A DNA stretch of 64,000 bases from NCBI GenBank assembly GCA_029549985.1, contig JAKPIB010000046.1, positions 25,801-89,800 of the forward strand, written 5' to 3'. The DNA comes from Bacillota bacterium (GTDB taxonomy: Bacteria; Bacillota; Clostridia; Caldicoprobacterales; DTU083). Shown piece by piece: positions 25,922 through 35,494 of this stretch (the first letter of the stretch is position 1; the number at the start of each line of letters is the position of its first letter). Under the pieces are notes generated by a model. The model saw nothing but the letters and a program-made list of their open reading frames with translations. It did no database searches and was not told the DNA's origin. The position numbers and the translations under genes are program-made.

Positions 25922-26728
25922 TCATGCCTGTTTCAGGGATTTACACCATTCTGACGGGGACAGGCCGATTATTTTCTTAAATACCTTGCTGAAATAAAAA
26001 ATATCTTCAAAGCCGCACTTCAATGCTGTCTCGCTCACTGAGTATTCTCCGGTGGCCAGCATATCGCAGGCCTTGTTTATACGTATCCTCTGGGTGTACT
26101 CGTTTATGGTATAGCCTGTTTTTTTGCGGAACAAGGAACCCATATAGACTGTATTCAGTTGTACAAGACTGGCCAATGTCTCTTTATCGATTTTCTCGTG
26201 GTAATGATTGACTATGTATTTTTTCAGCTTTTCTATTCTCAGGTCAGCTGCCTGCTTATCAGCCTGTGAAGGCAGCCTCGAATATATGTAGTGCAGGATC
26301 ATCATAAACAGCCCTGAAGCCTTCAGCGAGAAACCGTCCTTGCGCTCAAGCCAGACTATGTTGTACTCTCTCAACAGCTTGATGAAATACGGGTCCTCGG
26401 GGATATTGAACACTGTATCAAGGGGAAGGGGATCATCGTCAACTGAGGGATATGCTATGTTGAAGTTGAAGGCAAAGGAATGTACAGGATCATCAGGATC
26501 TGTAACTGCTTCACGTATGCTTCCTTTCGGAACATATATTATATCGCCGGGATTAAGCTCGAAGCTCTGTTCATTCACAAAGTAAGTGGCTTTACCCTTA
26601 TATATGTAGGTCAAATCATGGAAGCAGATCTTGTCTTTCTTGATCTGCCAGGAGGCTGTCCCTTTGCGCTCTATAAAATACTGGATCACCGGCAGAAATA
26701 CGTCATCGTTGGTCAACAAGGCAAACAC
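25922..26728 (-). CDS. AraC-family transcriptional regulator
   Basis: A 268-residue AraC/XylS regulator. The N-terminal part (about 1-150) is a cupin-type sugar-sensing domain (FVNEQSFELNPGDIIYVPKGSIREA). The C-terminal part (about 170-265) has two helix-turn-helix units, ending in GFEDIFYFSKVFKKIIGLSPSEW. It is divergent from an alpha-glucuronidase gene and is the obvious candidate to control it in response to xylan-derived sugars. The intergenic span is about 100 bases. Confidence 0.9.
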   Translation of the reverse strand: MFALLTNDDVFLPVIQYFIERKGTASWQIKKDKICFHDLTYIYKGKATYFVNEQSFELNPGDIIYVPKGSIREAVTDPDDPVHSFAFNFNIAYPSVDDDPLPLDTVFNIPEDPYFIKLLREYNIVWLERKDGFSLKASGLFMMILHYIYSRLPSQADKQAADLRIEKLKKYIVNHYHEKIDKETLASLVQLNTVYMGSLFRKKTGYTINEYTQRIRINKACDMLATGEYSVSETALKCGFEDIFYFSKVFKKIIGLSPSEWCKSLKQA

Positions 26729-26832
26729 TCCCGATTCTTTAATAATTACAAGACTCTTAACTCCTTATATGGATTATAGCACAGAATTACCTTATCATGA
26801 AGCTGGAAGATCACAGGGTTTACGGAGGTTAT

Positions 26833-28941
26833 ATGACTAACGTAGGGAAGAGCAGTTCTGATATAGTATCTACAGGCATACGTGAAAATTGCAAAGAGTA
26901 CGACAGCTGCTGGCTCAGGTATCATCAGGCGTTACAGGAAAGCTGCCTGTCTGATTCGGGCGATGTCTTAAAATACATATACTATAATAGTTCGGGTGAG
27001 ATTTCAGATAATGCATACACCGAGCTCACAGAAGGCATTGCCCGGATGACGGGGTCAAGACCTGCTTGTGTTTCGTCGCTTGATGGTCCCTGCGTTGTGC
27101 TTATGGTTTCCGGTATGGACCCGAAGGCAGAATCGATGCTGAGCAAGGAAGAGCTGCGCAGCATGAAGGCTGAAGGCTTCCTGATCAAGCAGGTAGATAA
27201 GCCACCGACATCAAAGCTGTTGATTGCTTCAAAAAGTGAAAGAGGTTTGTTGTACGGTGTTTTTAAATTTATGCTGCTGCTGACACAGGGTAGGAGCCTG
27301 AAGAACATTCATCTGCTGGAAAATCCTAAGAATAAGCTGCGGTTGATCGATCAATGGGACAATGTTGACGGATCGGTAGAAAGGGGTTATGCCGGTAGGT
27401 CGATCCTGTTTTCGGACAATGACCTGGCAAAAGACAAGGGAAGGATATCATTTTACGCAAGGCTGCTGGCCTCTGTCGGCATCAATGGAATAGTACTTAA
27501 CAATGTGAATGTTCATAAAGAAGAAACCAGGCTAATTGATGACAGAATATACATAGTCAGGCAGCTGGCTGATATTTTTCGGGGGTATGGCATCAGGGTA
27601 TACCTGAGCATAAACTTTGCCAGCCCGATCGATTTGGGCAGCCTTTCTACCGCAGACCCCCTGGACAAGGATGTGGCTGACTGGTGGAAAAAGAGAGCTG
27701 ACTATATATACAGCCATATCCCGGATTTTGGCGGATTTTTAGTAAAAGCCGATTCGGAGCACAGGCCCGGACCTTATACATACGGCCGCAACCATGCCGA
27801 GGGTGCCAATATGCTGGCAGCAGCGCTCAAGCCGCATGGCGGCCTTGTCATATGGCGGTGCTTCGTATACAACTGTCAGCAGGACTGGCGCGACAAGGCC
27901 ACCGACAGGGCAAAGGCAGCCTATGATAATTATAGACATCTGGATGGTTGGTTTGATGATAACGTGATACTGCAGGTCAAAAACGGGCCTATGGATTTCC
28001 AGGTACGCGAGCCGGTCTCGCCGCTCTTTGGCGCTATGGAGCAGACCAACATGATGCTGGAGCTCCAGATCACCCAGGAGTACACAGGACAGCAGCGGCA
28101 TTTGTGCTACCTGGTGCCTCAGTGGAAGGAGATCCTTGAGTTTGACACTTATGCAGCAAGCGAGGGTACGCCTGTTAAAAGGGTAATAGACGGTTCTGCC
28201 TTTGAGAGGGCAAACTGTGGCATAGCAGGCGTGAGCAATATCGGCTCTGATTACAACTGGACCGGCCACTACCTTGCCCAGGCAAACCTTTACGGTTATG
28301 GCAGGCTGGCCTGGGACCCTGACTTGTCAGCCGAGGAGATCACCAGGGAGTGGATAAGCTGCACCTTTGGCAACGACCCTGCAGTCATGGCCACCATTTC
28401 AGAAATGCTACTAGCCTCCTGGCTTATTTATGAGTCATATACAGCTCCGCTGGGCATAGGCTGGATGGTCAATCCCAATCATCACTATGGGCCTAATGTT
28501 GATGGCTACGAGTATTCTAGATGGGGCACTTATCACAGGGCTGATTTCCAGGCGATAGGCGTTGACAGGACAAAGGCCGGGGGGACTGGCTTTACAGCCC
28601 AGTATAGAGAGCCAAATTTCAGGAGGTTTGAATCATTGGATACCTGTCCCGAAGAGCTGGTGCTGTTTTTCCACAGGCTGCCCTACACTTACAGGCTGAA
28701 AAGCGGCAAAACTGTCATCCAGCATATTTATGACTCGCATTTTTATGGTGTGGAGCAGGCAGAACAGCTACGCAGCAAGTGGGAGTCTCTCAAGGGCATG
28801 ATAGATGATGAAAGGCATGGGCATGTCCTGTCACGCTTGAATGAACAGGTCGAACATGCAAAGGAATGGCGGGATGTGATTAACTCATACTTTTACAGAA
28901 AAACAGGCATACCTGATGAAAAGGGGAGGATCATATATTGA
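26833..28941 (+). CDS. Alpha-glucuronidase, glycoside hydrolase family 67
   Basis: A 702-residue GH67 alpha-glucuronidase that removes 4-O-methyl-glucuronic acid from xylo-oligosaccharides released from glucuronoxylan. Family blocks include [48 protein letters not shown] and [26 protein letters not shown]. There is no signal peptide, so it acts in the cytoplasm on imported oligosaccharides. ATG 26833 with GGAGG four bases before it is preferred; ATG 26797 would add 12 residues. No xylanase or sugar transporter is adjacent, only the AraC regulator. Confidence 0.93.
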   Translation: MTNVGKSSSDIVSTGIRENCKEYDSCWLRYHQALQESCLSDSGDVLKYIYYNSSGEISDNAYTELTEGIARMTGSRPACVSSLDGPCVVLMVSGMDPKAESMLSKEELRSMKAEGFLIKQVDKPPTSKLLIASKSERGLLYGVFKFMLLLTQGRSLKNIHLLENPKNKLRLIDQWDNVDGSVERGYAGRSILFSDNDLAKDKGRISFYARLLASVGINGIVLNNVNVHKEETRLIDDRIYIVRQLADIFRGYGIRVYLSINFASPIDLGSLSTADPLDKDVADWWKKRADYIYSHIPDFGGFLVKADSEHRPGPYTYGRNHAEGANMLAAALKPHGGLVIWRCFVYNCQQDWRDKATDRAKAAYDNYRHLDGWFDDNVILQVKNGPMDFQVREPVSPLFGAMEQTNMMLELQITQEYTGQQRHLCYLVPQWKEILEFDTYAASEGTPVKRVIDGSAFERANCGIAGVSNIGSDYNWTGHYLAQANLYGYGRLAWDPDLSAEEITREWISCTFGNDPAVMATISEMLLASWLIYESYTAPLGIGWMVNPNHHYGPNVDGYEYSRWGTYHRADFQAIGVDRTKAGGTGFTAQYREPNFRRFESLDTCPEELVLFFHRLPYTYRLKSGKTVIQHIYDSHFYGVEQAEQLRSKWESLKGMIDDERHGHVLSRLNEQVEHAKEWRDVINSYFYRKTGIPDEKGRIIY

Positions 28942-28943
28942 GC

Positions 28944-28970
28944 AATGTGCTGTAAGCACATTTTTTTTTG
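28944..28970 (+). terminator. Terminator of the alpha-glucuronidase gene
   Basis: AATGTGCT/AGCACATT stem (28944-28951, 28955-28962), 3-base loop, followed by a run of T to 28969. Confidence 0.85.
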
Positions 28971-28989
28971 CAAAATCAAGCACCTACTA

Positions 28990-29018
28990 TTGACAAAACC
29001 AGAGAAGCGGAATATCAT
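28990..29018 (+). promoter_or_regulatory. Promoter of the rrf2-cysK operon
   Basis: Perfect TTGACA (28990-28995), 17-base spacer, TATCAT (29013-29018), about 42 bases before the Rrf2 start. Confidence 0.75.
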
Positions 29019-29026
29019 ATTAAACA

Positions 29027-29046
29027 AATAGGAATAGTAGGAATTA
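29027..29046 (+). promoter_or_regulatory. Possible CymR-type operator
   Basis: Just downstream of the -10, TAGGAAT appears twice in direct order (ATAGGAATAG TAGGAATTAA). Half-sites of the TAGGAATT kind occur in CymR boxes of Firmicutes cysteine genes, so this is a plausible autoregulatory site. The match is partial and only by eye. Confidence 0.4.
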
Positions 29047-29059
29047 AGAGGTGATCAGG

Positions 29060-29500
29060 ATGAAGATATCTGCCAGGGGCAGATATGGTTTGATGGCCAT
29101 GCTGGATCTTGCAGTTAATTCAGCCAATGAGCATATTTCCCTGTACAGTATAGCAGACCGGCAGAACATCTCCCCAAGCTATCTGGAGCAGGTATTTTCT
29201 CTGCTCAGGAAAGCAGGCCTGGTAAACAGCATAAAAGGAGCATACGGTGGTTACAAGCTCGCCGGCGAGCCCCGCGATATCAGAGTAGGTGATATATTTA
29301 GAGTCCTTGAGGGAGATATAAATGTGGCTGAAGGGGATAGTGGACCAGGAATGAACAGTATCATGGACTGTATCGACAAAAATGTATGGCAGAGGCTCAA
29401 TTCCACTATCAATGACTTTTTGGATTCGATTACTCTAGAGGATCTGCAGAATGAGTATCATAAAATGCAGTCTGCCGACAACATCATGTATTATATCTGA
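29060..29500 (+). CDS. Rrf2-family transcriptional regulator, CymR-like
   Basis: A 146-residue Rrf2 regulator with the winged helix MKISARGRYGLMAMLDLAV..SISPSYLEQVF-type N terminus and dimer helix. It lacks the three-cysteine Fe-S cluster of IscR/NsrR (only one Cys, in MDCIDKN), which points to the CymR class that represses cysteine-uptake and synthesis genes together with CysK. A cysK gene follows 35 bases later in the same operon, supporting that reading. ATG 29060 follows GAGGTGAT; GTG 29051 is part of that site. Confidence 0.88.
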   Translation: MKISARGRYGLMAMLDLAVNSANEHISLYSIADRQNISPSYLEQVFSLLRKAGLVNSIKGAYGGYKLAGEPRDIRVGDIFRVLEGDINVAEGDSGPGMNSIMDCIDKNVWQRLNSTINDFLDSITLEDLQNEYHKMQSADNIMYYI

Positions 29501-29535
29501 TCATAAGTATGAACGATAATTAAGGAGGAATATAT

Positions 29536-30471
29536 ATGTCAAAAATAGCAAAGAATCTGACCGACCTTATAGGAAACACACCCCTGTTGGAACTGAACGG
29601 TTTTAGCAAAAAGCACGGGCTCAAGGCCAGGCTCATCGCCAAGCTTGAATATTTCAACCCCGCCGGAAGTGTCAAGGACAGGATCGGCTATGCGATGATA
29701 AAGGATGCGGAGGAAAAGGGGATCATAAACAAGGACACGGTGATCATAGAGCCGACCAGCGGTAATACCGGTATTGCCCTGGCTTTTGTTTCGGCAGCCA
29801 AGGGCTACAGGCTGATTTTGACCATGCCGGAGACGATGAGCGTTGAAAGGAGAAACCTATTAAAGGCTCTGGGAGCAGAGGTGGTCCTGACCCCCGGGGC
29901 AGAAGGGATGAAGGGCGCGATCAGAGTCGCAAATGAGCTGGCCGAAAAATATCCCAACTCCTTCATACCCCAGCAATTTCAGAATCCGGCCAATCCTGCC
30001 ATCCACAGAAAAACGACTGCAGTAGAAATATGGAATGACACTGACGGAGAAGTAGACATATTCGTTGGAGGTGTAGGAACAGGAGGGACTGTAACCGGCG
30101 TAGGCGAGGTGCTGAAGGAGAAAAAACCGGGTATAAAGGTAGTCGCCGTAGAACCGGCCGATTCGCCTGTATTGTCCGGCGGCAGTCCGGGGCCGCATAA
30201 GATCCAGGGCATAGGTGCCGGTTTTGTTCCGGATGTGCTGAATCTGAATATCATAGATGAAATAATCACTGTAAGGAACGAGGATGCTTTCACCACATCA
30301 AGGGAGCTGGCAAAGACAGAAGGGCTTTTAGTGGGCATATCCTCCGGTGCGGCGGTCTATGGCGCATTACAGCTGGCAAAACGGCCTGAGAATGAGAATA
30401 AGACCATAGTGGTCGTACTTCCTGATACCGGTGAACGGTATTTATCGACCACGTTGTTCCAGGAGGAATGA
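29536..30471 (+). CDS. cysK: Cysteine synthase A (O-acetylserine sulfhydrylase)
   Basis: A 311-residue PLP enzyme of the fold-type II family. Motifs: [13 protein letters not shown] with the PLP lysine, [11 protein letters not shown] phosphate/substrate loop, and [15 protein letters not shown]. It makes cysteine from O-acetylserine and sulfide. In Firmicutes it can also act as signalling partner of CymR by binding it when O-acetylserine is low. Operon with the upstream regulator; strong terminator at 30484. RBS TAAGGAGG. Confidence 0.95.
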   Translation: MSKIAKNLTDLIGNTPLLELNGFSKKHGLKARLIAKLEYFNPAGSVKDRIGYAMIKDAEEKGIINKDTVIIEPTSGNTGIALAFVSAAKGYRLILTMPETMSVERRNLLKALGAEVVLTPGAEGMKGAIRVANELAEKYPNSFIPQQFQNPANPAIHRKTTAVEIWNDTDGEVDIFVGGVGTGGTVTGVGEVLKEKKPGIKVVAVEPADSPVLSGGSPGPHKIQGIGAGFVPDVLNLNIIDEIITVRNEDAFTTSRELAKTEGLLVGISSGAAVYGALQLAKRPENENKTIVVVLPDTGERYLSTTLFQEE

Positions 30472-30483
30472 TGCAGGGGTTTG

Positions 30484-30510
30484 ACCGGCATATAATGCCG
30501 GTTTTTTTAT
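30484..30510 (+). terminator. Terminator of rrf2-cysK
   Basis: ACCGGCAT (30484-30491), loop ATA, ATGCCGGT (30495-30502), then seven T. Confidence 0.9.
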
Positions 30511-30586
30511 TGCTTGCGATATAAGTATAGTTATCACCTACAGGCAAAACATAAGAGTATATTTTGCTTCGGAGGTGGTTTGTTCT

Positions 30587-31432
30587 ATGCATACGATGTG
30601 GAAGGGTTCAATTAGCTTCGGGCTCGTTAATATCCCTGTCAGGATGTTTGCCGCCACAGAAGACAAGGATGTCAAGTTCAGGCAGATCCATAAGGAATGT
30701 ATGAGCCCGATAAAATATGAAAAGAAGTGTCCTAACTGCAACAAGGAGCTGAAGCAGGAGGATATCGTAAGGGGCTATGAATATGAGCCGGGCAAGTTCG
30801 TAGTTATAACAGACGGAGAGCTGGAGGCGCTTCGGGAATCGACAGGCAAGGCCATTGAGATAATGGATTTCGTAAGCTTGTCGGAGATAGATCCCGTATA
30901 TTTTATAAAGACATACTACCTTTCGCCACAGGAAACAGGGGAGAAAGCCTACAACCTGCTGAGGGAGGCAATGAATCAGACAGGGAAAATAGCGATTGCC
31001 AGGATCACTATACGTGAAAAACAGTCCCTGGCAGCAATAAGGGTGTACAAGAACCTGCTTGTTATGGAAACCATATTCTACCCTGATGAGGTCCGCGACA
31101 TATCCCAGGTGCCAAGGATCCCTCAAGCTATAGCTGTCGATGAAAAAGAGCTCACAATGGCAAAGCAGATTATTGAAAACCTGACTACGGAATTCGAGCC
31201 ATACAAGTATACCGATGAATACCGAAAAGGGCTGCTGGAGCTGATCCAAAGCAAGATAGAAGGAGACGAAGTCGTCCTGCAGCCTGAGGCACAGCAGCAT
31301 AACGTAGTAGACCTCATGAAGGCATTACAGGAAAGCCTCAAGGTGACCGAAAAGCTAAGGCAGTCCGACTCTTCGCCTGTGCCAAAGAAAAAACCTGCTG
31401 CAAAAAGAAAGAAGGAAACTACGGCAGGCTGA
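30587..31432 (+). CDS. ku: Ku protein for non-homologous end joining
   Basis: A 281-residue bacterial Ku homodimer subunit. It begins MHTMWKGSISFGLVNIPVRMF, carries the C-P-N-C pair typical of many bacterial Ku proteins and ends in a basic Lys/Ala tail (KKKPAAKRKK) that likely binds DNA. It binds double-strand ends and recruits LigD. The next two genes encode the ligase and polymerase modules, so this is an NHEJ operon, probably used in dormant or germinating spores. ATG 30587 has GGAGGTGG about 10 bases upstream. Confidence 0.93.
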   Translation: MHTMWKGSISFGLVNIPVRMFAATEDKDVKFRQIHKECMSPIKYEKKCPNCNKELKQEDIVRGYEYEPGKFVVITDGELEALRESTGKAIEIMDFVSLSEIDPVYFIKTYYLSPQETGEKAYNLLREAMNQTGKIAIARITIREKQSLAAIRVYKNLLVMETIFYPDEVRDISQVPRIPQAIAVDEKELTMAKQIIENLTTEFEPYKYTDEYRKGLLELIQSKIEGDEVVLQPEAQQHNVVDLMKALQESLKVTEKLRQSDSSPVPKKKPAAKRKKETTAG

Positions 31433-31469
31433 TTAGGATAAGAAACCGGCAAAAGGAGAATGGAAGCCT

Positions 31470-32426
31470 ATGGACTGGATTACTCCTATGGAGCCAATCT
31501 CAACTAAAAAGCTGATCAGTGGCAGTGACTGGATACACCAGATAAAGTGGGACGGCATCCGGGGGCTCACATATATAGAAGGAGACAGCATAAGAGTATT
31601 CACAAAAAACAGAAATGAGCGGACCGCCTTTTATCCGGAGCTAACCGATGCCAGAAAACTGGTGAAAGCAAACCGGGCAGTACTTGACGGTGAGATAATA
31701 GTATTGGGCGATGATGGAAGGCCTTCATTCCATAGGTCGCTTATAAGGGAACGGGTGAAGAGTCCGGGCAGGGTAAGGCACTACATGGCAAAATTCCCTG
31801 CTGCCTATGCAATATTTGATATCCTGTATCTTGAAGACAAGCCTGTGACCACGCTTCCGCTCAAAGAGCGCAGAGAGATCCTTATTAGCACAGTAGAGCA
31901 AGGCCAAAGCTTCATGATAACCGATGACTTCACGGACGGACATGGCCTGTTTGAGCTTATGAAGCAGAAAAACTGGGAAGGGATCGTCACTAAAAACATA
32001 TACAGTCCCTACCTGCCGGCCAAGGGCCACCGCGCATGGTACAAGCTGAAAGCAATTAAGAAGCTCCTGGCAATAATCTGCGGAACAAGCCTGAAAGCTG
32101 GTATGCCAAATTCGCTCATGCTGGGAGTAAACAGGGAAGGCGCTCTTTCATTCATAGGCAAGGCATCCCAGGGACTTTCACAAACCGATTTGTATCTGAT
32201 CAAGGAGTATATGCCGCAACTTAAAAGCGATACAAGTCCGTTTCAGGATACGTCCGGATTGAACGAACCTGATGTTGTCTGGTTTGCCCCCGTTCTTACA
32301 TGCTGGGTAAGCTTTCTGGAATGGACTGATGACGGAGTACTAAGGCACCCGAGAATCCTCGGGTTTTCAAGCAACAGCCCTGAAGAAGCAGACGGAAGGG
32401 AATGGGCAATGGATGAACGAGCTTGA
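31470..32426 (+). CDS. ligD: ATP-dependent DNA ligase, LigD ligase module
   Basis: A 318-residue stand-alone LigD-type ligase. The adenylated lysine lies in QIKWDGIRG (about residue 28). LDGEIIVL, FDILYLE and EGIVTKNI are the later nucleotidyl-transferase motifs, followed by an OB fold. It seals nicks after end joining. The 3'-phosphoesterase domain found in many LigD proteins is missing, and the polymerase is a separate gene. It overlaps that gene by 14 bases. RBS AAAAGGAG. Confidence 0.9.
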   Translation: MDWITPMEPISTKKLISGSDWIHQIKWDGIRGLTYIEGDSIRVFTKNRNERTAFYPELTDARKLVKANRAVLDGEIIVLGDDGRPSFHRSLIRERVKSPGRVRHYMAKFPAAYAIFDILYLEDKPVTTLPLKERREILISTVEQGQSFMITDDFTDGHGLFELMKQKNWEGIVTKNIYSPYLPAKGHRAWYKLKAIKKLLAIICGTSLKAGMPNSLMLGVNREGALSFIGKASQGLSQTDLYLIKEYMPQLKSDTSPFQDTSGLNEPDVVWFAPVLTCWVSFLEWTDDGVLRHPRILGFSSNSPEEADGREWAMDERA

Positions 32427-33306
32427 TATTAACGAAAAAAAGGTCAGGATAACTAATCCTGAAAAGCTTTTATGGCCCGAGCTAGGCATCAGGAAAATAG
32501 ATTATATAGGAAAGCTGATCGAACTGGCTCCGTATATGCTCCCTCATGCAAAAGACAGGCTGCTGACTTCTATAAGATACCCTGATGGGATTGATGGAAA
32601 GGCATTTTTCCAAAAGAATGTGCCGGATCATGCACTTGAGTGGGTGGAGACAGCCTTTTGGCATGGCAACAACCATATATTGCTGAACAGCCTTCCTACC
32701 CTTGTATGGCTTGGCAATCAGGCCGTACTGGAGTTTCATACCGGTTTTAATCTGTATACTGAGGAAAACTATCCGACCTACCTGGTATTTGACCTGGATC
32801 CTTCTGAGGGACAGAGCTTTGATGATGCAGCAGAGGCAGCCCTTATTATCAATGAGGCTCTGGAAGGGTTGATGATTGAAAGCTGGGTGAAGACCTCCGG
32901 CGCTACAGGGCTTCAGGTGTATATCCCTGTCGGTCAGCGCTATGATTATGATGAGGCAAGAAAAATAAATGAGTTTTTCGGAAGGTACTTCAGCAAAAAG
33001 TATCCGAAGGTTTTTACTATAGAACGCATAGTCAGCAAAAGAGGAAAAAGGCTTTATTTTGATTATCTGCAGATGTGGCACGGAAAAACTATCACAATGG
33101 TTTACTCTCCAAGAGCAAACAGTAAGGCGACCGTTTCCATGCCTGTGGAATGGGAGGAGCTCAGAAGTGGTATCAGGCCTGAGGATTTTACGCTGCTTAA
33201 TGCAAAGGACAGGCTCAGGGAAAAGGGTGACCTGTTTGCACCGCTTTTGTCAGATGACCATATTCAGAACCTGGATTTTCTCCTGGAGCATTTAAACAAG
33301 GAATAA
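32413..33306 (+). CDS. LigD polymerase module (primase-like)
   Basis: A 297-residue member of the archaeo-eukaryotic primase superfamily, LigD PolDom group. Metal ligands are in VFDLDPSEGQSFDD, the KTSGATGLQVYIP segment is the nucleotide site, and YFDYLQ has the third acid. It adds short stretches of (ribo)nucleotides at broken ends in end joining. Start ATG 32413 overlaps the ligase gene, indicating coupled translation. Confidence 0.9.
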   Translation: MNELDINEKKVRITNPEKLLWPELGIRKIDYIGKLIELAPYMLPHAKDRLLTSIRYPDGIDGKAFFQKNVPDHALEWVETAFWHGNNHILLNSLPTLVWLGNQAVLEFHTGFNLYTEENYPTYLVFDLDPSEGQSFDDAAEAALIINEALEGLMIESWVKTSGATGLQVYIPVGQRYDYDEARKINEFFGRYFSKKYPKVFTIERIVSKRGKRLYFDYLQMWHGKTITMVYSPRANSKATVSMPVEWEELRSGIRPEDFTLLNAKDRLREKGDLFAPLLSDDHIQNLDFLLEHLNKE

Positions 33307-33340
33307 TGCATCCATATACTGTCCCATCAGTGAGATATTC

Positions 33341-33349
33341 TGATATAAT
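33341..33349 (+). promoter_or_regulatory. Possible extended -10 promoter of thyA
   Basis: TGATATAAT (TATAAT 33344-33349 with TGA before it). The -35 position (GTCCCA) is poor, so it would rely on the extended -10. Confidence 0.35.
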
Positions 33350-33400
33350 AGGTTATTGATAGCATGTACATATAAAGTACGTAAGAAAAGGGGTTTGAGT

Positions 33401-34231
33401 ATGAGCAAAGCAGACCATATATTCATAGATATGTGCAGGGATATACTGGAAAATGGTTACAGCTCGGAAGGTCAAAAAGTAAGGCCAAGGTGGGAGGATG
33501 GCACACCGGCCCATACAATTAAGCGGTTTGGGGTCGTAAACCGGTATGACCTGTCCGAAGAATTTCCGATTTTGACCCTGCGGCCTACTCCGCTCGCAAA
33601 AGCCATCGATGAGATCCTGTGGATATGGCAGAAAAAGTCCAATAACATCAAGGATCTGAACAGCCATATATGGGATGCCTGGGCTGACGAGGACGGCTCG
33701 ATAGGCAAGGCCTATGGCTATCAACTGTCGATCAAGCATAAATATCCTGAAGGCGAGTTCGACCAGGTGGACAGGGTGTTGTATGACCTGAAGCACAATC
33801 CTTACAGCCGTCGGATAATAACCAATATATACAATCACAGCGACCTGCATGAAATGAACCTTTACCCTTGTGCCTACAGCATGACCTTCAATGTGACAGG
33901 CAACAAGCTGAACGCCATACTTAATCAAAGGTCCCAGGATGTGCTCCCGGCAAACAACTGGAATGTATGTCAGTATGCAATACTGGTGCACATGTTCGCA
34001 ATAGCCAGCGGCCTTGAAGTGGGTGAACTGGTCCATGTTATAGCTGATGCGCATATCTATGACAGGCACATACCCATAATAAAGGAGCTTATCGAAAGGC
34101 CCCAGTATCCGGCCCCAAGGCTTGTGATAAATCCGGATGTCAAGGATTTCTATGAGTTCAAGCCCGAGGACTTCAAGCTGGAAGGCTATGTACACGGACC
34201 GCAGATAAAGAATATACCTATCGCAGTGTGA
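33401..34231 (+). CDS. thyA: Thymidylate synthase
   Basis: A 276-residue folate-dependent thymidylate synthase, converting dUMP to dTMP with methylene-tetrahydrofolate. The active cysteine is in NLYPCAYSM (replacing the common PPCH), followed by NQRSQDVLPANNWNVCQYA, which carries the QRS-x-D phosphate/nucleotide motif. Length and sequence fit the short B. subtilis ThyA type. ATG 33401 is preferred with GGGG upstream. A dihydrofolate reductase gene lies 335 bases downstream. Confidence 0.93.
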   Translation: MSKADHIFIDMCRDILENGYSSEGQKVRPRWEDGTPAHTIKRFGVVNRYDLSEEFPILTLRPTPLAKAIDEILWIWQKKSNNIKDLNSHIWDAWADEDGSIGKAYGYQLSIKHKYPEGEFDQVDRVLYDLKHNPYSRRIITNIYNHSDLHEMNLYPCAYSMTFNVTGNKLNAILNQRSQDVLPANNWNVCQYAILVHMFAIASGLEVGELVHVIADAHIYDRHIPIIKELIERPQYPAPRLVINPDVKDFYEFKPEDFKLEGYVHGPQIKNIPIAV

Positions 34232-34275
34232 GTAGTAAGCCTTTGTAAACACGATTAATAGGGGAGGCAGGTTTG

Positions 34276-34481
34276 GTGTTCAAGAAAGAGATAATTGACC
34301 TGTCTGTGCTTTTGGTTCTCTAGACGCAGACGGAGACAGGATACATGAGTTATCGGCCAAGCTGGAAGTAGACGGAACATACCGCTATTATTTTGGCGAT
34401 CTATATAGCAAAGTCAAATGGGACCCTGATACGGAAAACTGGGAAATAATAGATATAAGCTTCATGTTGAGTGAATCGTAA
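34276..34481 (+). pseudogene. Frameshifted small ORF between thyA and the DHFR gene
   Basis: GTG 34276, preceded by GGGGAGG, opens a frame VFKKEIIDLSVLLVL that stops at TAG 34321. The neighbouring frame then runs DADGDRIHELSAKLEVDGTYRYY and on to TAA at 34479. One missing base near 34320 joins them to a protein of about 68 residues. I recognise no family. The acidic, tyrosine-rich C-terminal half looks like real coding sequence (YRYYFGDLYSKVKWDPDTENWEI). It may be a decayed gene or a sequencing error. Confidence 0.5.
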
Positions 34482-34566
34482 CTGTTCCGGATGTTTACGA
34501 TGGATGATATGCATTCATATTGATCTTAAGTATTTAAGTTAGGCGAAAGCCTGAAAGGAGCTATTG

Positions 34567-35121
34567 ATGAATTTTATCGTTGCGGTAGATGAAAACTGGA
34601 ATATTGGCTACAAGGGGGGGCTGTTGGAGCGAATCCCGGCCGATATGAAGCAGTTTAGAGAAAAGACCACAGGAAAGGTCATAGTTGTAGGAAGAAAGAC
34701 TCTTGAGTCCTTCCCTGACGGCAGGCCGCTGCCCAACCGCACAAATATAGTATTGACCAGACAGGAAGGCTTCACCTGTAAAGGGGCTACAGTATGTCAT
34801 TCATACGATGAGCTTTTTAAAGAACTGAAAAAATACAATGATGATGATATTTATATAGCCGGTGGCGGTGAAGTCTACAGAGTTATGATTCCATATTGCA
34901 GCACAGGATATATTACAAAGATACACAAGGTATATGAAGCAGATACAAAAATACCCGATCTGGACAAGAGTGGGAATTGGGAGATCATTTCGAAGGACGG
35001 GCCCTATCATTACAGGGATGATATATACTACAGCTATATGCAGTATAAAAATAACGCACCAAAGATAAACAGGCCATTGGAGCAGTCTGATCAGCTACCG
35101 GAAGCAGGATACAAGCTTTAG
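34567..35121 (+). CDS. folA: Dihydrofolate reductase
   Basis: A 184-residue dihydrofolate reductase, regenerating tetrahydrofolate with NADPH, needed because ThyA oxidises it. It starts MNFIVAVDENWNIGYKGGLL, the family N terminus, with VIVVGRKTLESFP and IYIAGGGEVYR for NADPH binding. It extends about 25 residues beyond the common 160 with a hydrophilic tail. ATG 34567 has GAAAGGAG upstream. It forms a functional pair with thyA. Confidence 0.92.
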   Translation: MNFIVAVDENWNIGYKGGLLERIPADMKQFREKTTGKVIVVGRKTLESFPDGRPLPNRTNIVLTRQEGFTCKGATVCHSYDELFKELKKYNDDDIYIAGGGEVYRVMIPYCSTGYITKIHKVYEADTKIPDLDKSGNWEIISKDGPYHYRDDIYYSYMQYKNNAPKINRPLEQSDQLPEAGYKL

Positions 35122-35170
35122 ATAACAGTTTACGTTACAATTCTATTATCAGGCCAGGGGTAGTGTATTA

Positions 35171-35494
35171 ATGTTTTTTAAACGCAAAGAGCAAAGGAAA
35201 ACAAGGAATAATCTATTGCTGCTGCAGAGCTTGAATGGCAGGGAAGTGAAATATGTAAGTGTAAGGGACCCGGACACCTATGGAGAAACCATTATTGGCA
35301 AGTACGGACACATAAATGTGTTTGGCGATGAACTGGTGATAATATGCGGGGGTGAAGAGGTGTTCAAGCATCCCTTGGAGGGGCTAGAGGCCGGAGAGTT
35401 TTTAAGCCTGGACGGTGTCAACCTTAGATATTATGATGCTGAAAAAGGCAAACAGTATACTGTCGTAGCTTACTATAAATATCACAGAAAATAG
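35171..35494 (+). CDS. Hypothetical small protein
   Basis: A 107-residue protein with a basic N terminus (MFFKRKEQRKTRNN) and a beta-rich remainder (GDELVIICGGEEVFKHPLEGLEAGEFLSLDGVNL). I do not recognise a family. AGGGGT lies 9 bases before the ATG. It sits 49 bases after the DHFR gene and could share its transcript. Confidence 0.6.
   Translation: MFFKRKEQRKTRNNLLLLQSLNGREVKYVSVRDPDTYGETIIGKYGHINVFGDELVIICGGEEVFKHPLEGLEAGEFLSLDGVNLRYYDAEKGKQYTVVAYYKYHRK

Noticed and set aside
30525..30586. Possible forespore (SigG) promoter before ku
   Set aside because: GTATA and CATAAGA elements are present but about 20 bases apart, too far for the known spacing, so I do not annotate it.
33353..34252. 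299-codon open frame on the minus strand over thyA
   Set aside because: Complete overlap with a clear thymidylate synthase and no recognisable domain; a shadow of the codon bias.
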